The notes: generated from the letters alone by a model not told the origin. DNA of 64,000 nt from JBGLNJ01 sp034434835 (GCA_034434835.1 DAOTXX010000088.1:1-64000); one strand, 5' to 3'. Counted from the first letter of the stretch, positions 1-7,821 are shown. Numbers and translations: made by a program.

Positions 1-300
1 TTGAAAGAGCCAACTGCAACGCGACGAGAAAGCTGACCAGTTGCGGCGATTGATGTACAATTGTCTTGAGCATGGAGGAACCTCGACATCAGATAGGGTT
101 GGAGCAAGCCGCTATCTTACACCGAGAACGCTCTATGCTCAAGTGAGCTCATTTTTGGCGAAAGTCCAGTAGATGATAAAAGTTACTCGATGCCAATGCG
201 TCATACCCCAGGATATTGAAATAAACCTGTCCCACCGCTCACCTATAAGCCGACACTGAAGTGTGGCCGGCACGCGGCACATCCTCTGCAGCAACACCGA
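1..300. other. no confident gene in the first 300 bases
   Basis: One plus-strand frame stays open from about base 5 to a TAG near 172 and reads like the charged end of a protein, but it has no start codon inside the window and no recognisable domain. It could be the tail of a gene decayed like the fragment that follows. No RNA gene or clear promoter is visible. Confidence 0.3.
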
Positions 301-486
301 ATCGCCCCTTCACCCCTTGCCCTGCTTCAGCCTGGGCAGCGCGTTGAAGTCGTGCTGATTGCACAAGAAGAATGGCCTGCGGCACGCGTTCAGGAATTGT
401 GGGCGCTGTTCAAGGCCACGCAGGCCTTGCCCCAGGCCCAGGCCATCACCGAAGAAGAAATCACGGCTGATCGGGCTGGACGATGA
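301..486 (+). pseudogene. remnant of a small antitoxin-like gene (5' end lost)
   Basis: The plus frame from about 301 to the TGA at 484-486 reads PLALLQPGQRVEVVLIAQEE, then a helical stretch ending ALPQAQAITEEEITADRAGR. An 'LxPGQRVxVxLI' strand followed by an acidic ITEEEI(T/A)xE tail is typical of short VapB/AbrB-like antitoxins in Chloroflexota. Upstream in frame there is a stop at 217-219 and no ATG or GTG with a ribosome-binding site, so the N-terminus appears lost. No toxin partner lies nearby. The assignment is inferred from sequence style only; it could also be a chance open frame. Confidence 0.35.
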
Positions 487-519
487 AATGGGGCCTGGCT
501 CGGCGCCGCCCTCGAAATG

Positions 520-556
520 AAACCTCCCGCAAGGTTGACCCCTGTGGGAGGTTTTT
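520..556 (+). terminator. hairpin plus T-tract between convergent genes
   Basis: AAACCTCCC (520-528) pairs with GGGAGGTTT (546-554) and is followed by a T run ending at 556, a factor-independent terminator shape on the plus strand. It lies between the plus-strand antitoxin remnant and the minus-strand lpdA stop at 606, so it may also act for lpdA, although the minus-strand T tail is weaker. Confidence 0.55.
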
Positions 557-605
557 GCTCTGCACCCTGGTGACAACCGATAAGCTATCAGCGATATGCA
601 ATACG

Positions 606-2009
606 CTAAATGTGAATCGCCTGACCCGTCACCGCGTGCGCGGCCTCCATCATCGCCTCGGCAAGAGTCGGATGCGCGTGGACGGCGCGCGCGATCTCGT
701 GCGGCGTGAGTTCCTGGTTGCGCGCCAGCACCCACTCTGGCAAAAGCTCGGTGACCTCCGGGCCGACCATGTGAACGCCCAATATTTCGCCGTATCTGGC
801 GTCGGCCACGACTTTGACAAAGCCAGCGTAATCGCCCAGGCCCAGCGCCTTGCCGTTGGCCTGGAACGGGAACTTGCCGATCTTGACCTCATAGCCTTGC
901 TCGCGGGCTTGCTGTTCCGTCAGCCCCATCGAAGCGACCTGCGGCTGGCAATACGTGCAGCGCGGCATATAGGCATAATCCAGTTCGACCGCCGGACGCC
1001 CGGCGATCGTCTCGGCTGCGACGATGCCTTGTGCTGAACCGACATGCGCCAGCATCAGCCTGGCCGTCACATCACCAATGGCGTAAATGTTGGGAACGTT
1101 GGTCCGCATGTGCTCATCCACCACGATCGCGCCGCGCTCGGTCTGGACGCCCACTGTCTCTAGCCCGATGTTTTCGATGTTGGGGGCAAAGCCGATCGCG
1201 ATCATCGCCAGGTCGGCCTCGACGGTCTGTCCACCTGCTTCAACTTTGACGCCGTTGGGGGTCTGGATCAACGATTCGACTTTAGCATGGGTCAACAGCT
1301 TGAAGCCGAGCCTGGTAAAAGCTTTGGCGACCTCGGCGCTGATCTCTTCATCTTCGAGCGGCAGGACGCGCGGCATCATTTCGATGATCGTCACCGCGCT
1401 GCCATAGGCGCGAAAGACGTACCCCAGTTCCATGCCGATCGGCCCGGCGCCGATGATGGCGATGGACTGGGGCGCTTGCCGCAGTTCCAGGGCCTGGCGG
1501 TAAGTGATGACCCGCTTGCCATCCATGTCAATACCCGGCAGACTGCGCGCTCGCGCGCCCGTGGCGATGATGATGTGTTGGGCATTGAGCGTGCCATCGA
1601 ACTTTTGCCCGTTGACGGCCGGGGCATCTGGCACCGCGGTCACTTCCACCTGCGTGGTGGAGCGCAATCTGGCTGTGCCCTGGTACACATCAATCTTGTT
1701 CTTGCGCATCAAGAACTGGATGCCCTTGACGAGCCGGTCACTCACCTGACGGCTGCGCTTGTAGGCGACCTCGTAATCGAGCTTGAGATTCTCGAACGAA
1801 AAACCAAATTCTTTGCCGCGCTGAAGCAGTTCGGCGATCTCGGCATTGCGGAGCAGAGCTTTGCTGGGGATGCAGCCCCAGTTGAGGCAGATGCCACCCA
1901 GGTGCTCGCGCTCGACTACTGCGGTCTTGAGGCCAAGCTGTGCCGCGCGGATGGCGGCCACGTACCCGCCCGGCCCGCCGCCGACGACGATGATGTCATA
2001 AATATCCAC
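606..2009 (-). CDS. lpdA: dihydrolipoyl dehydrogenase (E3)
   Basis: FAD/NAD flavoprotein that re-oxidises the dihydrolipoyl arm of E2 and passes electrons to NAD+. The 467-residue length is normal. The N-terminal FAD motif GGGPGG is at residues 10-15, the redox-active disulfide is CLNWGC (Cys41/Cys46), the second dinucleotide-binding motif GAGPIG is near residue 190, and the C-terminal catalytic motif HAHPTLAE is near residue 447. The start is GTG with AGGAGG about 6 bases upstream. It is the last gene of the 2-oxoacid dehydrogenase operon (E1alpha, E1beta, E2, E3), separated from E2 by about 670 bases holding a MntA-like nucleotidyltransferase gene and a truncated partner, which is unusual. 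Family assignment is secure. Confidence 0.96.
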   Translation of the reverse strand: MDIYDIIVVGGGPGGYVAAIRAAQLGLKTAVVEREHLGGICLNWGCIPSKALLRNAEIAELLQRGKEFGFSFENLKLDYEVAYKRSRQVSDRLVKGIQFLMRKNKIDVYQGTARLRSTTQVEVTAVPDAPAVNGQKFDGTLNAQHIIIATGARARSLPGIDMDGKRVITYRQALELRQAPQSIAIIGAGPIGMELGYVFRAYGSAVTIIEMMPRVLPLEDEEISAEVAKAFTRLGFKLLTHAKVESLIQTPNGVKVEAGGQTVEADLAMIAIGFAPNIENIGLETVGVQTERGAIVVDEHMRTNVPNIYAIGDVTARLMLAHVGSAQGIVAAETIAGRPAVELDYAYMPRCTYCQPQVASMGLTEQQAREQGYEVKIGKFPFQANGKALGLGDYAGFVKVVADARYGEILGVHMVGPEVTELLPEWVLARNQELTPHEIARAVHAHPTLAEAMMEAAHAVTGQAIHI

Positions 2010-2133
2010 CCATTCCTCCTATGTCAGACGAGTAACGAAGGCCCAAAGACGAAAGAACGTCTTGGCCCCTATCCAAAAACTAACGGACGCGATGTGCAAC
2101 TTTTTAGCGATTGAAATCGCCCCTCTAAGCTGC
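2010..2133. repeat. degenerate repeat related to the one after the E2 gene
   Basis: At 2036-2062 the plus strand reads CGAAGGCCCAAAGACGAAAG, resembling the minus-strand CGAAGGACAAAGACCAAGG just after the E2 stop (2650-2680). The nucleotidyltransferase module between E2 and E3 is therefore bracketed by inverted, imperfect copies of the same short-unit repeat. A partly paired AAGACG/CGTCTT hairpin is also possible here. Confidence 0.35.
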
Positions 2134-2226
2134 CTAGTCCAACCCGACGTAGGGCGCCAGTTCGGCCATATAGGCCGCCTGATTGACGAGTTTTTGTCTC
2201 ACGAGTTGGGCCAGTTGAGCTTTCAT
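2134..2226 (-). pseudogene. 30-codon truncated partner of the nucleotidyltransferase, HepT-like N-terminus
   Basis: An ATG at 2224-2226 overlaps the nucleotidyltransferase stop (ATGA), the normal mntA-hepT coupling. It opens a 30-codon frame reading MKAQLAQLVRQKLVNQAAYM and ending in VGLD before TAG. The 'RxKL...YxxELxPY' pattern resembles the first helix of HepT/DUF86 HEPN toxins, whose full length is about 110-145 residues. The catalytic RxxxxH region is absent, so the toxin has probably been lost while the antitoxin-like gene survives. The alternative is an unrelated short coupled peptide. Confidence 0.4.
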
Positions 2227-2654
2227 GATACGAATTTTTCTCGCAGATATTTCGCTTGCCGGTTAAAGCGCGGCGCGTCATCATAATACATCCGCGCCGC
2301 ATATGAGCGAAACTCGGAAAAGGCTCCTGCCTCCTTTTCGAACAGCACCTGGCCTGTCGAAGCGACCTGAAACATCAGCAACGGAGAAGCGCCATTCAAA
2401 AAAACAAGGTCCACTTCGCCGTCGGCCTGGAGGGTATCGGACAACGCCGCTTCGACTTCAAATTCCCATTTCCAATCGCCCCAAGGGCGCTGGATTGCAC
2501 GCACGGCAATATCCACGTCACTGCCCGGCCTCGCGCGGCCTTGGGCATGCGAGCCAAACAAGACGATCAAATCCAGCCCCCATTGCTGGGCGATCTCTTT
2601 CAGCCGGGCCGGGTCAATTTTTACGATTCGTCTTGGGTCGTTCGTCGTCGTCAT
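2223..2654 (-). CDS. MntA-like minimal nucleotidyltransferase (antitoxin of a MntA/HepT module)
   Basis: Small nucleotidyltransferase-fold protein of about 143 residues. The family signature GSHAQGRARPGSDVDIAV is visible: GS followed by a D-x-D metal pair. In characterised MntA-HepT systems this enzyme AMPylates and silences the HepT RNase. The chosen start gives MTTTNDPRRIVKID. An ATG at 2684 overlaps the E2 stop, but its extra residues are translated from a low-complexity intergenic repeat. The gene sits inside the dehydrogenase operon between E2 and E3 and probably rides on its transcript. Its partner frame is only 30 codons long, so it may be an orphan antitoxin. Confidence 0.8.
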   Translation of the reverse strand: MTTTNDPRRIVKIDPARLKEIAQQWGLDLIVLFGSHAQGRARPGSDVDIAVRAIQRPWGDWKWEFEVEAALSDTLQADGEVDLVFLNGASPLLMFQVASTGQVLFEKEAGAFSEFRSYAARMYYDDAPRFNRQAKYLREKFVS

Positions 2655-2681
2655 TTGTCCTTGGTCTTTGTCCTTCGTCGT
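2641..2681. repeat. degenerate short-unit repeat between E2 and mntA
   Basis: On the minus strand the gap reads as repeated CGAAGGACAAAGACCAAGGA-like units of about 7-10 bases. It starts immediately after the E2 stop codon. Similar locus-specific degenerate arrays occupy many intergenic gaps of this window. Confidence 0.6.
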
Positions 2682-3970
2682 CATGGTGCCCAATGCTCCA
2701 GCGTCTCTTTGACCTTGGCGACGAACCAATCGGCGGACGCACCATCGAGCACGCGGTGATCGAACGTCAACCCGATATAGACCATCGGACGGATCGCGAT
2801 CGCATCGCCAACGACGACGACCCTCTTTTGGATCACGCCGACGCCCAGGATGCCGACGTTGGGCTGGTTGATGATGGGCGTGGCAAACAGGCTGCCGGAA
2901 ATGCCGTGATTGGTAATCGTAAACGTGCTGCCCACCACCTCATCCGGCTTGAGCTGCCTGGCGCGTGCGCGCTCACCCAGATCGTTGACCGCGCGGGCCA
3001 GCCCCAGCAAGCTCATGCCATCCGCGCCTTTGATGACCGGCACGATCAAGCCCTCTTCGCCCAACGAAACCGCCACGCCGATGTTGATCTGCTTGTGCAA
3101 GAGCAGCCCTTCGTCCGTCAAGCTGCTGTTGACCTGCGGGTACGCCTTGAGCGCGGCAACCGAGGCGGCGACGAAATACGGCGTGAACGTCAAGCGGGCA
3201 CCATCACGCTCGAATGCAGCTTTGTTCGCCTCACGGTGAGCGATCACGCGCGACAGGTCCACCTCAAAGACGGTCGTCACGTGCGCGCTGATGGTCTTGC
3301 TGCGCACCATGTGCTCGGCGATGGCGCGGCGAATGGAAGAGAGCGGCACCAGCTCGTCGCCGGGGAGGGTAGGGAGTGGAGGGTGAAGTGTGGAGGGTGG
3401 AGTGGGCGCCAAAGTTTCTTCGGTCGGCTTGAATAGATCGCCCGTTCCAGGTTGTTCCCACGGAGGCAACTCTTCTTTTCTCTCCATTCCCCGCGCTTTA
3501 CTTTCCACGTAGGCCAGAATGTCCTTCTTGGTCACGCGCCCGCCTTCACCGGTGCCACGAACGAGCGAGAGGTCCACGTTGTGCTCGGCGGCGATGCGGG
3601 CGACGACCGGGCTGACGCGCTGGCCGCCTTCGCCCCCGGGCCGGGTCGGTGGGCCGGCCGGCGGCATCTGCGGCGCGACGACCGCATGACCCGCCGTGGC
3701 AGGCATTTCGGCCGGCGCCGGGACGGTTTCGCCCGGCTGGCCGATCACGGCCAGGGCCGTGCCTGCCTGGACCACCACACCTTCCGGCACCAGGATCTTG
3801 AGCAGCGTGCCGCCGATCACGGCTGTGACTTCGGTCGTCACCTTGTCCGTTTCGACTTCGAGGATCGGCTCGTATTGCTTGACCGGGTCGCCTTCCTTCT
3901 TGAGCCATCGGCTGACCTTGCCCTCGACCACACTTTCGCCCAGTTGAGGCATCACCACTTGAGTTGCCAT
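2681..3970 (-). CDS. 2-oxoacid dehydrogenase E2, dihydrolipoamide acyltransferase
   Basis: Core acyltransferase of the complex, 429 residues. The N-terminal lipoyl domain carries the lipoylated lysine in ETDKVTTE (Lys43). A peripheral-subunit-binding domain spans residues 119-156 (SPVVARIAAEHNVDLS...GRVTKKDIL). The catalytic domain ends with DHRVLDG, whose His is about residue 405. The linker between the binding and catalytic domains (residues about 188-203) is encoded by a degenerate repeat at 3363-3407 and translates as PTPPSTLHPPLPTLP. Genes for E1 lie upstream and E3 downstream. Substrate class (branched-chain or pyruvate) cannot be fixed from E2; E1beta looks branched-chain-like. Confidence 0.94.
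   Translation of the reverse strand: MATQVVMPQLGESVVEGKVSRWLKKEGDPVKQYEPILEVETDKVTTEVTAVIGGTLLKILVPEGVVVQAGTALAVIGQPGETVPAPAEMPATAGHAVVAPQMPPAGPPTRPGGEGGQRVSPVVARIAAEHNVDLSLVRGTGEGGRVTKKDILAYVESKARGMERKEELPPWEQPGTGDLFKPTEETLAPTPPSTLHPPLPTLPGDELVPLSSIRRAIAEHMVRSKTISAHVTTVFEVDLSRVIAHREANKAAFERDGARLTFTPYFVAASVAALKAYPQVNSSLTDEGLLLHKQINIGVAVSLGEEGLIVPVIKGADGMSLLGLARAVNDLGERARARQLKPDEVVGSTFTITNHGISGSLFATPIINQPNVGILGVGVIQKRVVVVGDAIAIRPMVYIGLTFDHRVLDGASADWFVAKVKETLEHWAP
3363..3407. repeat. short-unit repeat inside the E2 coding region
   Basis: Plus strand reads GGGAGGGTAGGGAGTGGAGG and continues with GGTGAAGTGTGGAGGGTGG-type units. It has the same character as the intergenic arrays but lies within an intact gene, where it codes for the Pro/Thr/Leu-rich linker of E2. 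Confidence 0.7.
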
Positions 3971-3971
3971 A

Positions 3972-4062
3972 CTTCCTCATTTTAGATTTTCGATTGCGGA
4001 TTGCCGATTTCGGTTCATATCCGATAAACGAATCGCGCACCGAAATCCGCCATCACAAATCT
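3972..4062. repeat. degenerate repeat between E1beta and E2
   Basis: The gap holds repeated GATTGCGGATTGCCGATT-like units, and on the far side the partly complementary CCGAAATCCGCC...AAATCTGAAATC. Units are about 7-9 bases and imperfect. No gene is present. Confidence 0.6.
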
Positions 4063-4066
4063 GAAA

Positions 4067-5050
4067 TCAATATTTTGCCAGCTTGCGAATCGCATCGGCG
4101 ATCTTTTTCGGGTTGGGCATGAACCAGTCCTGCAAAGGATGACTGAACGGCACCGCCGGCACGTCCGGGCCACCCAAACGCATCACCGGGCCGTCGAGGT
4201 GCTCAAACGCCTCGCCCGCAATGATCGCCGCAACTTCGGCGCCATAGCCCATCGTCAAATTGTCTTCGTGGACGATGAGCGCCTTGCTCGTCTTGTTCAC
4301 CGATTCGAGGATCGTCTTCTTGTCCACCGGCAAGAGCGTCCGCAAGTCCACCACCTCAACGTCAATGCCTTCTTGGGCCACCTGTTCGGCAGCTTGCAGG
4401 CAATAATAGTGCATCATGCCATAGGCAAACACGCTGAGGTCGGACCCGTGGCGCGTGACCTGAGCCGGGCCGATGGGTACAGTGTATTCGCCTTCGGGCA
4501 CCTCGCCTTTGATGAGACGATAGCCTTTCTTGGGTTCAAAGAACAGCACCGGGTTCGGATCGCGGATGGCGGACTTGAGCAATCCTTTGGCATCATATGG
4601 GTTGGAGGGAATGACGATCTTGAGGCCGGGCACATGCGCAAACAGCGCCTCGACGGATTGACTGTGATACAGTCCGCCGCTGATGCCTCCGCCATAGGGC
4701 GCGCGGATCGTCATCGGCACATTCCACGTCCCGCCGGAGCGATAGTAGAACTTGGCCGCTTCGTTGACGATCTGGTTGAACGCCGGGTGAATGAAATCCG
4801 CAAATTGGATCTCACAGATCGGATGCAGCCCATCGAGCGCCGCACCGATGCCGATAGCGATGATCGAAAGCTCGGCCAGCGGCGAGTCCACCACACGATC
4901 CCCGCCGTATTTGGCGTGCAGGCCCATCGTCGCGCGGAACACGCCGCCGCGCGGGCCAACGTCTTCGCCGACAATGAACACGCGCCGGTCGCGCGCCAGC
5001 TCCTCATCCATCGCCTGTCGAATCGCATCAATCAAAGTCACTTCGGCCAC
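4067..5050 (-). CDS. 2-oxoacid dehydrogenase E1 beta subunit
   Basis: Transketolase-like beta subunit of the thiamine-diphosphate-dependent E1, 327 residues, normal for the family. It has the expected FIVGEDVGPRGGVFRAT start region, the mid-region GGLYHSQSVEALFAHVPGLK and PSNPYDAKGLLKSAIRDPNP, which resemble branched-chain 2-oxoacid dehydrogenase E1beta. It ends in LGGPDVPAVPF...MPNPKKI. The start is GTG (5048-5050) with GGAGA about 7 bases upstream. It is separated from the E1alpha gene by a two-gene TA-like module, although E1alpha and E1beta are normally adjacent. Confidence 0.94.
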   Translation of the reverse strand: MAEVTLIDAIRQAMDEELARDRRVFIVGEDVGPRGGVFRATMGLHAKYGGDRVVDSPLAELSIIAIGIGAALDGLHPICEIQFADFIHPAFNQIVNEAAKFYYRSGGTWNVPMTIRAPYGGGISGGLYHSQSVEALFAHVPGLKIVIPSNPYDAKGLLKSAIRDPNPVLFFEPKKGYRLIKGEVPEGEYTVPIGPAQVTRHGSDLSVFAYGMMHYYCLQAAEQVAQEGIDVEVVDLRTLLPVDKKTILESVNKTSKALIVHEDNLTMGYGAEVAAIIAGEAFEHLDGPVMRLGGPDVPAVPFSHPLQDWFMPNPKKIADAIRKLAKY

Positions 5051-5102
5051 AAGTCATCTCCATAGGCATTGAACGTGAAACGTATGTCGCTCATGACATT
5101 CC

Positions 5103-5119
5103 ACGCATCACGTTTGACG
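5103..5119. repeat. 17-bp direct repeat, left copy
   Basis: ACGCATCACGTTTGACG is identical to 5704-5720. The two copies bracket the DUF2283/nuclease-like module between the E1 subunit genes. Sequence beside the copies stays loosely similar (a GTCATG..AGC stretch). The nearby AACGTGAAACGT at 5072-5083 belongs to the same style of repeat. Confidence 0.75.
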
Positions 5120-5148
5120 GCACCTGTTTACCACCTCCGACGCCTCAT

Positions 5149-5379
5149 TCATCCTACCTCAGCCCTACTCAGACTGTTTAGGAATCGCGCTCGCAGCCCG
5201 ATCAGGGTGAGGCCTACCACTTCTCTTTGCGCTTCGTCGTAGCGTACGATAACCCCTTCGCCAATATCCATACCCACTGCTGGCCGAGGTTCTCCAACAG
5301 AAAGGTAGAGAACGTCAGCCTCCTCGTCATAGTCCCACGTGATCGTCGTTGGCTTTTCCAAGATTCTCAGCGCTTCCAT
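5149..5379 (-). CDS. DUF2283-family small protein, probable antitoxin
   Basis: Seventy-six residues. WDYDEEADVLYLSVGEPRPA followed by IGEGVIVRYDE and VGLTLIGLR is the DUF2283 signature, a compact beta-rich fold often found next to small toxin-like genes. The start overlaps the end of the upstream nuclease-like gene by 13 bases, so the two are translationally coupled. Its role as antitoxin is inferred from pairing and size, not from any catalytic motif. The pair is inserted between the E1alpha and E1beta genes and is bracketed by a 17-bp direct repeat. Confidence 0.8.
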   Translation of the reverse strand: MEALRILEKPTTITWDYDEEADVLYLSVGEPRPAVGMDIGEGVIVRYDEAQREVVGLTLIGLRARFLNSLSRAEVG

Positions 5380-5678
5380 ATCACCTCTCTCCTCTCTGAT
5401 GGCCGACTGGACAGATAAGCCGTGATCACAAATCCGTCGTCCAGGCTCACTTCCCGATACGCTACTAGCATAAATTTGCTGCTCAATGGAGTCTCGGGAT
5501 AGAAACGGATGGCGAGCACTTCGCCAAAATCACCTTGTTGAATCATCTCTGGTTCCGCCACTGTTTCCAAAACCCGTTCGCGTTGATTATTCATTTCAGG
5601 ATGACGGCGAATAATATGCTGCCATCTTTCTTCGGTCAAGCGAATGGGGACGCCGTTTCGCGAACGTACCATCAACAT
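5367..5678 (-). CDS. small nuclease-like toxin candidate paired with DUF2283
   Basis: About 103 residues. RLTEERWQHIIRRHPEM near the N-terminus, then a beta-rich part with AIRFYP, FMLVAYREV and DGFVITAYLSSRP, resembles the RelE/barnase-like (BECR-fold) nuclease families that often precede DUF2283. The His-x4-His-Pro element could be functional. First gene of a coupled pair within the dehydrogenase operon. Toxin function and family name are inference; the protein could instead be a phage-derived nuclease relative with another role. Confidence 0.6.
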   Translation of the reverse strand: MLMVRSRNGVPIRLTEERWQHIIRRHPEMNNQRERVLETVAEPEMIQQGDFGEVLAIRFYPETPLSSKFMLVAYREVSLDDGFVITAYLSSRPSERREVIWKR

Positions 5679-5689
5679 TATCGTTGCTC

Positions 5690-5720
5690 ACGCATGACGT
5701 TTGACGCATCACGTTTGACG
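5690..5720. repeat. tandem 14-bp unit and right copy of the 17-bp direct repeat
   Basis: ACGCATGACGTTTG (5690-5703) is followed by ACGCATCACGTTTGACG (5704-5720), whose last base is adjacent to the E1alpha stop codon at 5721-5723. The second unit is identical to 5103-5119 on the other side of the DUF2283 module. Confidence 0.8.
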
Positions 5721-6749
5721 CTACGCATACACCGGTCCTTCGCCCCACTGAAGGTCTGGATACGGCTGCGCTTCGGCAAACTGGTTCGCGTCGTCCACTT
5801 CGGCCATCACGCGGGCCTGATATTCCTGGTCGAGCTTTTCAGTCAGGATGCCAGCTTCCATCAATATCGCCTTGGCGCGCAGGAGAGGGTCTTTGCGCTT
5901 CCATTCCTCGACTTCTTCGCGCGTGCGATACGAGCGGTCGTCGTCGTCGGACGAGTGCGGCACCGGGCGATAGGTCTTGGCCTCCAGGAGCGTCGTCCCC
6001 TCGCCGCTGCGCGCGCGCGCGACGGCTTCTTTCATGGCCTGATACGTGGCGAGGAAATCATTGCCGTCCACCGAGACGCCGATCACCCCATAGGCGCAAG
6101 CGCGCTGCGCCACATCCGTCACCGCGCTTTGTTTGGTGATCGGTACCGAGATGGCGTACAGATTATTTTCTACCATCACGATGAGCGGCAGCTTGTAAAC
6201 ACCGGCCCAGGTGAGCGCCTCGTGGAAATCGCCTTGACTGGTCGAGCCTTCGCCCAGGCAGGTGAGCACGACCGGCATCTCGGCGTCTGGCGCGACGAGG
6301 CCGACCTTGCGCTTGTACAATTCGCCCCATGCGATGCCCGCCGCCTGCGGCACTTGGGTAGCGACCGGCGAGCTGCCAGACACAATGTTCAGTCTGCGAT
6401 AGCCATAGTGCGCGGGCATCTGACGGGCGCCGCTGGAAGGCTCGCCTTGCTTGCCGTACACGGCCAGCATCAACTCGCGCGGCGTCATCCCCAGCGAAAG
6501 CACCAGGGCCATATCGCGATAGTAGGGATGCACAAAATCAAAGCCGGGCTTGAGCGCAAAAGCGGTGCCGACCTGCACGCCTTCTTGCCCCAGCCCGGAG
6601 ATGTGGAAGGCGATCTTGCCCTGACGGTGCAATACCCACATCCGTTCGTCCAACCGGCGGGAGAGAAGCATCTTGTAGTACATCTCTCGCAACCGGTCAG
6701 GTGCCAGCTCGCTCGGAAGGTCAATCCGGTTCTTGTTCGCTCCTGCCAT
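5721..6749 (-). CDS. 2-oxoacid dehydrogenase E1 alpha subunit
   Basis: Thiamine-diphosphate-binding alpha subunit. The TPP/Mg motif is GEGSTSQGDFHEA...VMVENN. The phosphorylation-loop-like segment YRPVPHSSDDDDRSY and the N-terminal HISGLGQEGVQVG also fit. The likely start at 6749 gives MAGANKNRIDLPSELAP (342 residues) with purine-rich GGAGAGGG upstream. An alternative ATG at 6791 overlaps the methyltransferase stop (ATGA) and would add 14 residues. First dehydrogenase gene of the operon; the next two genes are an inserted TA-like pair rather than E1beta. Confidence 0.93.
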   Translation of the reverse strand: MAGANKNRIDLPSELAPDRLREMYYKMLLSRRLDERMWVLHRQGKIAFHISGLGQEGVQVGTAFALKPGFDFVHPYYRDMALVLSLGMTPRELMLAVYGKQGEPSSGARQMPAHYGYRRLNIVSGSSPVATQVPQAAGIAWGELYKRKVGLVAPDAEMPVVLTCLGEGSTSQGDFHEALTWAGVYKLPLIVMVENNLYAISVPITKQSAVTDVAQRACAYGVIGVSVDGNDFLATYQAMKEAVARARSGEGTTLLEAKTYRPVPHSSDDDDRSYRTREEVEEWKRKDPLLRAKAILMEAGILTEKLDQEYQARVMAEVDDANQFAEAQPYPDLQWGEGPVYA

Positions 6750-6787
6750 CTCGCCGTACCCTCTCCGTACCCATATTCCTTCTCGCT

Positions 6788-7603
6788 TCATACCCTTTCA
6801 AAGAACGCAATGTGTCCACGAATGTTGACAATCGCCGGGTCCATCAATTGCGCGGTACCCGTTGCGCCCAGATACACATCATAGGGCATTACGCCAGGAT
6901 CGCACACGCGCCACTTGCCAAGCAGGCCCACGATTTCCTCGCGCGTGCGCAAGTGGATCACCACGCGACAAACTTTTTCATACGCATCGAGCATCCGCTT
7001 GGTCGCCAGGGTGATCTCTTCGCCGCGCGGAGCGATAAAACTCAACACGAGATGGCTGCCCGGCGCGGCCCAATCGTGTAGCACCCGCAGTGCGCGGCGC
7101 AGCGAAGCGCCAGGGAGAAAATGCGAGATGCCCATGAATGTGATAGCGACTCGCCGCTGGGTGCCGAACAGCTCCTCCAGAGCAGAGCTTTCCAGCATCT
7201 CTTCTGGTTCGGAGGCGTCGCAGTGAATGTAGCGCACGTTGGGGGCTCCACTCAGGATTTCGAGCGAGTAGGCCATGGTCAGCGGGTCAATGTCGGAGTA
7301 GATGATGCGCGCATCGGGGTGAATCGCTTGCGCGACGAGATGGACATTGTCTTGCGTGGGCAGCCCGGAGGCAAAGTCCATGAAATGCTTGTGGCCCAAG
7401 CGTGCCAAATAGTCCACAGCCTTGCTCAGGCACTGCCGTCCGCGCTGCGCGCCTATGTCAAAGCCCGGCAGGACTTGTTTGATTTGCTCACCAAACTCGC
7501 GGTCGGCGGGAAAGTTGTGGGTGCCGCCCAGCAGGTAATCGTACACGCGGCCTGCGTTAGGCGTCGAAATGTCTACGCTTACGTTGATGTCTGCCCGTCG
7601 CAT
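6788..7603 (-). CDS. SAM-dependent methyltransferase, DUF574 (Methyltransf_19) family
   Basis: 271 residues. The family hallmark RVYDYLLGGTHNFPADRE lies near residue 19, followed by a Rossmann SAM-binding core (HFMDFASGLPTQDN, IIYSDIDPLT) and a C-terminal half with ISHFLPGASLRRAL. The family is mainly known from actinobacteria and Chloroflexota and its substrates are mostly unknown. Its stop overlaps a possible E1alpha start, so it appears to head the dehydrogenase operon. Transcribed from the minus-strand promoter candidate at 7713-7741. A functional link with the dehydrogenase complex is not evident. Confidence 0.88.
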   Translation of the reverse strand: MRRADINVSVDISTPNAGRVYDYLLGGTHNFPADREFGEQIKQVLPGFDIGAQRGRQCLSKAVDYLARLGHKHFMDFASGLPTQDNVHLVAQAIHPDARIIYSDIDPLTMAYSLEILSGAPNVRYIHCDASEPEEMLESSALEELFGTQRRVAITFMGISHFLPGASLRRALRVLHDWAAPGSHLVLSFIAPRGEEITLATKRMLDAYEKVCRVVIHLRTREEIVGLLGKWRVCDPGVMPYDVYLGATGTAQLMDPAIVNIRGHIAFFERV

Positions 7604-7712
7604 GTGTTGTGTGCTCCTTGTGGTCGAGCGCCGTCAATCTCTTGGATGGTAGAGACGTGACATGCGCTCCGCACCCTGGCTGGCCTCGCGCCTGGTCTTT
7701 TGAGGCGGGATA

Positions 7713-7741
7713 AGCCTACCCTAACTCGGCGCGGTTGTCAA
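7713..7741 (-). promoter_or_regulatory. sigma70-type promoter for the methyltransferase-dehydrogenase operon
   Basis: On the minus strand a perfect TTGACA (7736-7741) is followed after 17 bases by TAGGCT (7713-7718). It is divergent from the histidine kinase promoter and lies about 110 bases upstream of the methyltransferase start. Confidence 0.5.
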
Positions 7742-7763
7742 GCATCTTGGAATCCAGGTCTCA

Positions 7764-7792
7764 TTGACCCTGTCCCACCCTGGCAGTATAAT
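7764..7792 (+). promoter_or_regulatory. sigma70-type promoter of the two-component system
   Basis: TTGACC (7764-7769), a 17-base spacer and a perfect TATAAT (7787-7792). Transcription would start near 7799, leaving a short leader with GGAGAG before the ATG at 7822. Confidence 0.8.
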
Positions 7793-7821
7793 AAAGCCGG
7801 TTCGCCTCTACGGAGAGTCCC

